Positions 60,090-64,000 of a stretch of DNA of 64,000 bases are shown here, one piece after another. This stretch comes from Planctomycetota bacterium (GTDB lineage: Bacteria > Planctomycetota > Phycisphaerae > Phycisphaerales > UBA1924). The stretch is from the NCBI GenBank assembly GCA_020831805.1, contig JAFIFX010000003.1:244011-308010 (forward strand), written 5' to 3'. The notes beneath the pieces were generated by a model that was not told the DNA's origin, made no database searches, and worked only from the letters and a program-made list of their open reading frames with translations. A program made the position numbers and the translations under genes. Positions within the stretch are counted from its first letter, which is position 1; every line of letters begins with the position of its first letter.

Positions 60090-61652
60090 TTACTCGATAT
60101 CTCCGAACAGGCCCGCCGGGTCTTTCGGCAGGAGGATCTCGAAGACCGCGCCGTGGGGGTCCGGGTCGGCGTTGGGGTCCTTCTCTGAAGCGTTTCGGGC
60201 CACCAGCACCCCCCCGTGCTCGTGCACGATGCCCTTGGACACCGCCAGGCCCAGCCCGGTGCCCTCGGCGTCGAGTCGGGTGGACGCGAACGGCTCGAAC
60301 AGCCGGTCGATGACCTCCGGCGCGATGCCCGGACCGTTGTCCGCCACCGTGATCGACAGCCAGTCCTCGCCCTCGCGGAGGATCGGGTGCGAAGAAACCA
60401 CCACCCTTCCCGGGTTCACACCCGTCTCCCGGATCACCCCCACCGCATTGCGGATCAGGTTGACGAACACCTGGATCAGGCGATCCGCATCGCAGCGAAG
60501 CATGGTCGCTTCGGGCACCTCGTTGGTCAGGTCGATCCGCGGCCCCGGGGCCATCGTGCTCCGGTCCAGGCGGACCAGCGTCCACGCCTCCTGCACCACC
60601 TGGTGCAGATCGGTCGTGACCAGCCTCGGAGGGCGGACCCGCGCGAAATCGAGCAACCCGTCGGACAGCTTTTCCAGCCGGGCCACGACCCGCGCCAGCA
60701 ACGCACGCTCGGTTGGGCTGAGATCCTGCCCGGAGGCGATCTTGTCGACCAGGCCCTTCACGACCGCGAGGGGAGTGTTCAGCTCGTGGGCGATACCCGC
60801 CGACATCATCCCGAGCGAGGCCAGCCGGTCCGCACCCTCCAGGTTCCGGCGCGCGGCCTCCAGCAGGTGATTCTTTTTGCGCAGGTCCACCGCCGTGGAC
60901 TCAAGCATGGTCAGCGCGGTGGCTAGCTCGTCCTCGTGGCGACGCAGCGAAGCCACCGAGACATTGCGCGACCGCATGATCTCGCCCAGCTCGTCCGCGG
61001 GGATCAGCGACTCGGGCACCAACTCGGCGAGCCGGTCCCCCCGCCGGACCGCCTCGTCCGCGTCGAGCATGGCCCGGATCGGGGTGTACACATGCCTGGG
61101 CAGGACCAGCGCCTCCAGGGCGCCCGCCACGAACGCGTAGCCGGCCAGGAGCGAGACGATCAGCAGCATGTACACCAGGTTGACCGCCTTGCGGGTCGCG
61201 TTGTTCCGCGCCCGAACGACCGCGAACTCGTCAACCCCCATCAGGACCGCGATGCCGGCGCCGTCCCGGGTGTCGCTCAGCGGCAGCTCGCCCGTCTCCC
61301 GGACGCGGGTCGCCTGCGCGTCGGTCAGGCCCACCGACCGGGCGTCCCCGACCATCACCGTGACCCGGCCGATGTCCTCCCGCAAACGCTGCGGGCTCGC
61401 CAGCGGACGCACCGGGCCGTCCGCCCGGATCAGCTCCAGGGCGACCGCCGCCTGGGCCTGCTCGCCCTGCACGATGACCTTGCTCAACGCCGGGCGCAAC
61501 GCCACCAGGAGCAGAACCGCCAACACCAGGGAGAATGAGGTGTGCAGGACAATGAGCTTTTTCCGGATCCGAAAGCCCGAGAGGATGCCTCGCCGCACCT
61601 TCTTCGGTCGGGGGGCGTCGGGCGGGTCGGGTTGGATCACAGCGTCTGGCAT
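60090..61652 (-). CDS. Membrane sensor histidine kinase
   Basis: This 520-residue kinase has two membrane helices (about 34-55 and 158-180). They flank an extracytoplasmic sensor of about 100 residues (VQGEQAQAAVALELIRADGPVRP; VMVGDARSVGLTDAQATRV). A HAMP-like segment (HVYTPIRAMLDADEAVRRGD) and a coiled coil follow. The HisKA H-box GMMSAGIAHELNTPLAVVKG and a complete ATPase (N-box VFVNLIRNAVGVI, DNGPGIAPEV, GTGLGLAVSKGIV) close it. The ATG at 61652 has no ribosome site. It is the first gene of the kinase-regulator pair. Confidence 0.94.
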   Translation of the reverse strand: MPDAVIQPDPPDAPRPKKVRRGILSGFRIRKKLIVLHTSFSLVLAVLLLVALRPALSKVIVQGEQAQAAVALELIRADGPVRPLASPQRLREDIGRVTVMVGDARSVGLTDAQATRVRETGELPLSDTRDGAGIAVLMGVDEFAVVRARNNATRKAVNLVYMLLIVSLLAGYAFVAGALEALVLPRHVYTPIRAMLDADEAVRRGDRLAELVPESLIPADELGEIMRSRNVSVASLRRHEDELATALTMLESTAVDLRKKNHLLEAARRNLEGADRLASLGMMSAGIAHELNTPLAVVKGLVDKIASGQDLSPTERALLARVVARLEKLSDGLLDFARVRPPRLVTTDLHQVVQEAWTLVRLDRSTMAPGPRIDLTNEVPEATMLRCDADRLIQVFVNLIRNAVGVIRETGVNPGRVVVSSHPILREGEDWLSITVADNGPGIAPEVIDRLFEPFASTRLDAEGTGLGLAVSKGIVHEHGGVLVARNASEKDPNADPDPHGAVFEILLPKDPAGLFGDIE

Positions 61653-61671
61653 GGCGAGAGCGGGGAATGCG

Positions 61672-61677
61672 TACCGT
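61672..61677 (+). promoter_or_regulatory. -10 hexamer before rsmB
   Basis: TACCGT ends 5 nt before the rsmB ATG. The kinase gene diverges only 30 bp away, so this promoter would overlap its start. TAGGGG between the hexamer and ATG is only partly purine-rich. Confidence 0.4.
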
Positions 61678-61682
61678 AGGGG

Positions 61683-63041
61683 ATGCGCGCGGAACAACGC
61701 CACACCAAGCACACCCCCAAGGCCCGGCGGGCCACCGACCCCCGGGACGCCGCGATGCGTGTGCTGGCCCGGCACGCCGAGCGGATGCCGGACCTGTCCC
61801 CGGTTGACCCGGACACCGCGGGCATGGATCCGCGTGACGCCGCCCTGTGCCATGCGGTCATCGACGCCTCGCTGCGACGGTGGTTCACCCTGTCGTATTT
61901 GATCGAGCAAGCGGCCGGGCGGGACATCAGAGACACCGAGCCGAGGATGCAGGCCGCCCTGGTCGCCGGGGCCGCCCAGCTCCTGCTGTTTGATCGCATC
62001 CCGGACCACGCCGCGATCGATGAGACCGTCGAATGGGCCAAGCGTCGCATCCGGCCCGGAGCCGCGGGCATGGTCAATGCGGTGCTCCGTCGGATCGCGG
62101 GGGTGCGGGGCGAGGTGATCCCGGACTGGCAAGACCGCCCCGACGCCATCCCGCTCTCCGGGGGCGACGCCCTGACCCTGCGTGAGATCCGCCTGCCGGA
62201 GGACCCGACCTACCGGCTGGTCATCGCCTGCTCGTTGCCTGGCGGCTTGCTCGAATCATGGTCATCGCTCGGGGCCGATCTCCGCTCGCTGGCCCTGCAC
62301 ACGCTCATCCACCCCCCCACCGTCTGCTTGACCGCCGACGACCCCGGCATCGGCGACGACCCTCGGTTCATCCCGCACGACACCCCCGGCCACTCGGTGT
62401 TCATCGGCGAGCGTTCCGAACTCGGCCGGGCCCTTCAGGAGCACCCCAGGATCTGGGTGCAGGACGCCGCGGCATCCGGCGTCGTGTCCGGGCTCGAGCC
62501 CGGGGGTGAGACCGTTGTGGTTGATCTCTGCGCCGGTCGCGGGACCAAGACCCGCCAGTTGCTCCGGGCCTTTCCGCACGCCCGCATCGTGGCCGCCGAG
62601 GTCGATGCGGACCGGATGGACGCGCTGCGGCACGCGTTCAAGGACGAACCACGCGTCGAGGTAGCCCACGCGGAACACCTCGCCGAGCGCGGCGCGGGCT
62701 GGGCGGATCTGGTGCTGGCCGATGTGCCCTGCTCGAACTCGGGCGTGCTGGCCCGGCGGACCGAGGCCCGCTACCGCGTCCGGTCGGTCGCGATGGACCG
62801 GATGCTCTCAACCCAACGGGAGATCCTCGGGTCCGCGCGGGCCATGCTCCGGCCCGGCGGGCGTCTGGTCTACTCAACCTGCAGCCTGGAGCGGGAAGAG
62901 AATCAGGACCAGGCGGCCTGGGCCGCACATGAACTCGGCCTGGCCCTCGAACGCGAACGGGCCATACTGCCCGCCGGCGAGCCCGGCGGCCCGGACAGCG
63001 CGTACCGGGACGGTTCCTATGCCGCGGAACTGCGGGCCTGA
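61683..63041 (+). CDS. rsmB: 16S rRNA (cytosine-967-C5)-methyltransferase
   Basis: RsmB methylates C967 of 16S rRNA using S-adenosylmethionine. The 452 residues have an N-terminal NusB-like RNA-binding domain (DPRDAAMRVLARHAERM...DETVEWAKRRIRPGAAGMVNAVLRRI). The methyltransferase domain has the SAM loop VVDLCAGRGTKTRQLL, ADVPCSNSGVLARRTEARYR and the nucleophile in YSTCSLEREENQ. The two cysteine motifs PCS and TCS are those of Nol1/Nop2/Sun enzymes. Confidence 0.92.
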   Translation: MRAEQRHTKHTPKARRATDPRDAAMRVLARHAERMPDLSPVDPDTAGMDPRDAALCHAVIDASLRRWFTLSYLIEQAAGRDIRDTEPRMQAALVAGAAQLLLFDRIPDHAAIDETVEWAKRRIRPGAAGMVNAVLRRIAGVRGEVIPDWQDRPDAIPLSGGDALTLREIRLPEDPTYRLVIACSLPGGLLESWSSLGADLRSLALHTLIHPPTVCLTADDPGIGDDPRFIPHDTPGHSVFIGERSELGRALQEHPRIWVQDAAASGVVSGLEPGGETVVVDLCAGRGTKTRQLLRAFPHARIVAAEVDADRMDALRHAFKDEPRVEVAHAEHLAERGAGWADLVLADVPCSNSGVLARRTEARYRVRSVAMDRMLSTQREILGSARAMLRPGGRLVYSTCSLEREENQDQAAWAAHELGLALERERAILPAGEPGGPDSAYRDGSYAAELRA

Positions 63042-63152
63042 CGGGCCGCCCCTTCGCCCCCGGCCCACACCCGGGCCAAGGGGGTACCATTGCCACCCGG
63101 GTCCGGGCGTGTGGCTCCACCGGGTTCTGGCGTCGGTCGTAGGACGGTGCGG

Positions 63153-63614
63153 ATGCAGCTGAGCGAGATTCTGTCCGTGGAATGTGTCCGGTCGCCCCTG
63201 GCGGGCACCGAGAAACAGGCCGTCATCGGCGAGCTGGTCGATGTTCTGACCAACGCGGGCAAGGTCCAGGACCCCGAGGGCCTCAAGCAGGCCGTCTGGA
63301 CCCGGGAGCAGACCCGCACCACCGGGATCGGCCACGGCCTGGCCATCCCCCACGGCAAGAACGCGGGCATGAAGAGCCTGGCCATGGCGATCGGCAAGCC
63401 CGCCGAGCCTTTGGACTTCGAGGCGATCGACAACCAGCCGGTCAAGCTCGTCGTCCTGCTGGCTTCACCCCCCGACCGGACCAGCGACCACATCCAGGCC
63501 CTGGCCCGGGTCAGCCGCCTGATGTCCAGCGAATCGTTCCGCGAGAAGATCTACGCGGCCGAGACGCCGGAGGAGATCTTCGAGCTGGTCATCGAGCAGG
63601 ACGCGGGACGCTAA
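63153..63614 (+). CDS. PTS IIA protein (fructose/nitrogen type)
   Basis: This is a 153-residue phosphocarrier of the PTS EIIA type 2 (mannitol/fructose, IIA-Ntr) fold. The phosphorylated His67 lies in TTGIGHGLAIPHGKN, and VKLVVLLASPPDRTSDHIQALARVSRLM is the second family block. No IIB/IIC transporter adjoins, so a regulatory IIA-Ntr role is more likely than sugar import. AGGA lies 9 nt before the ATG, and an upstream TACCAT (63084-63089) could be its -10. Confidence 0.88.
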   Translation: MQLSEILSVECVRSPLAGTEKQAVIGELVDVLTNAGKVQDPEGLKQAVWTREQTRTTGIGHGLAIPHGKNAGMKSLAMAIGKPAEPLDFEAIDNQPVKLVVLLASPPDRTSDHIQALARVSRLMSSESFREKIYAAETPEEIFELVIEQDAGR

Positions 63615-63638
63615 CCCAGCGAGATGTGATCGTCGGCC

Positions 63639-63975
63639 TCACGAATCGGGCCGGTCCGGCGGCGCATCCCGGAAGATGCTGCGGCGAAGAAGCTCAGTTT
63701 CCGTGATCAGCGTCGGCTCGAGCTCGGCGGTCCGTTCCTGAATGTCCATGGCGCCGTGCAAAACGGCAAGCACGAAGATCACGCCCTCGATGCGATCACA
63801 GATTATCCAATGTTGTTCGACGCGGTGGAACAGGAGGCGACCGGATATCGCAGGGCGTGGCCGGAGCAAGCCGGGCGACGCGCTCACCGAACTTCTCTGC
63901 CGAGTACCTGCGGATGCTTGAAAGATCTCTCAGGGCGCGTTCGGTTAGAGCGGTTCTACGCCGGATGTAGCGTGT
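63639..63975 (-). pseudogene. Decayed RelE/ParE-type toxin gene
   Basis: On the minus strand one frame gives LTERALRDLSSIRRYSAEKFGERVARLA, like the N-terminal helices of RelE/ParE toxins. A second frame gives GRLLFHRVEQHWIICDRI...VLHGAMDI, like their C-terminal beta strands. The two are out of frame and the middle of the fold is missing, so the gene appears broken by a deletion and frameshift. A short frame from a GTG at 63887 covers only the second part (82 residues). No antitoxin is visible before the window ends. Confidence 0.5.
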
Positions 63976-64000
63976 AGCCGCAGTGTCGGAAGCAGTTGCG

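Overview
The window is about 68-70% GC and densely packed. Its gene content points to a planctomycete of the Phycisphaerae/Phycisphaerales type. Two large secreted proteins end in DLNGDG..FFDIQ calcium-binding repeats and a terminal AGCP. A fasciclin gene sits beside an ECF sigma factor and an RskA-like anti-sigma factor. Menaquinone is apparently made by the futalosine route (MqnD). A Gram-negative outer membrane is implied by LptD, LpxB and a GT9 heptosyltransferase. The placement is inferred from protein features; no rRNA or tRNA gene was found. I also saw no CRISPR array, complete insertion sequence, prophage or plasmid origin.

Layout. 1-5.7 kb: the 5' two thirds of groEL (minus), a lone nuoA, a DUF2752 protein, two paralogous lipoproteins, a possible GT-B glycosyltransferase, a low-molecular-weight phosphatase and a low-GC orphan. 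5.7-17.8 kb (minus): sucA-sucB for 2-oxoglutarate dehydrogenase, then pstS-pstC-pstA-pstB with unusually large PstC and PstA, then an exported glutathione peroxidase. Eleven-bp repeats resembling a Pho box lie before pstS. 17.8-29.5 kb: a two-domain pyruvoyltetrahydropterin-synthase-like protein, a heptosyltransferase, a CPBP membrane protein, mqnD, an SDR, a MATE exporter, 3-hydroxyacyl-CoA dehydrogenase with a duplicated 3' tail, an EAL phosphodiesterase, Maf and an OB/HD exoribonuclease-like protein. 29.6-40 kb: lptD, a ThrE-like exporter, a cobalamin-binding/MeaB GTPase fusion, fasciclin-sigma-RskA, then TPR, recX, lipoprotein and rhodanese genes. 40-43 kb: the two dockerin-type paralogues. 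43-64 kb: carA and priA (divergent, 23 bp apart), murD, a YdjY-domain protein, a permuted D-amino-acid-oxidase-like protein, panB, a DegP-type protease, an ABC-F ATPase, an AGCS symporter, lpxB, a histidine kinase with a receiver-XRE regulator, rsmB, a PTS IIA protein and a decayed RelE/ParE-type toxin.

Two features recur. Twelve gene starts have a TANNNT hexamer 5-8 nt upstream, and most of these lack a clear Shine-Dalgarno, which suggests common leaderless transcription. Many co-directional genes overlap by ATGA or GTGA, which suggests translational coupling. Most of the window is ordinary chromosomal housekeeping. The parts most worth a second look are the cobalamin/GTPase fusion, the duplicated hbd tail around a low-GC gene, the dockerin pair, the leaderless signature and a small family of hairpin repeats. 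I did not find a clear multi-gene system that looks wholly undescribed.
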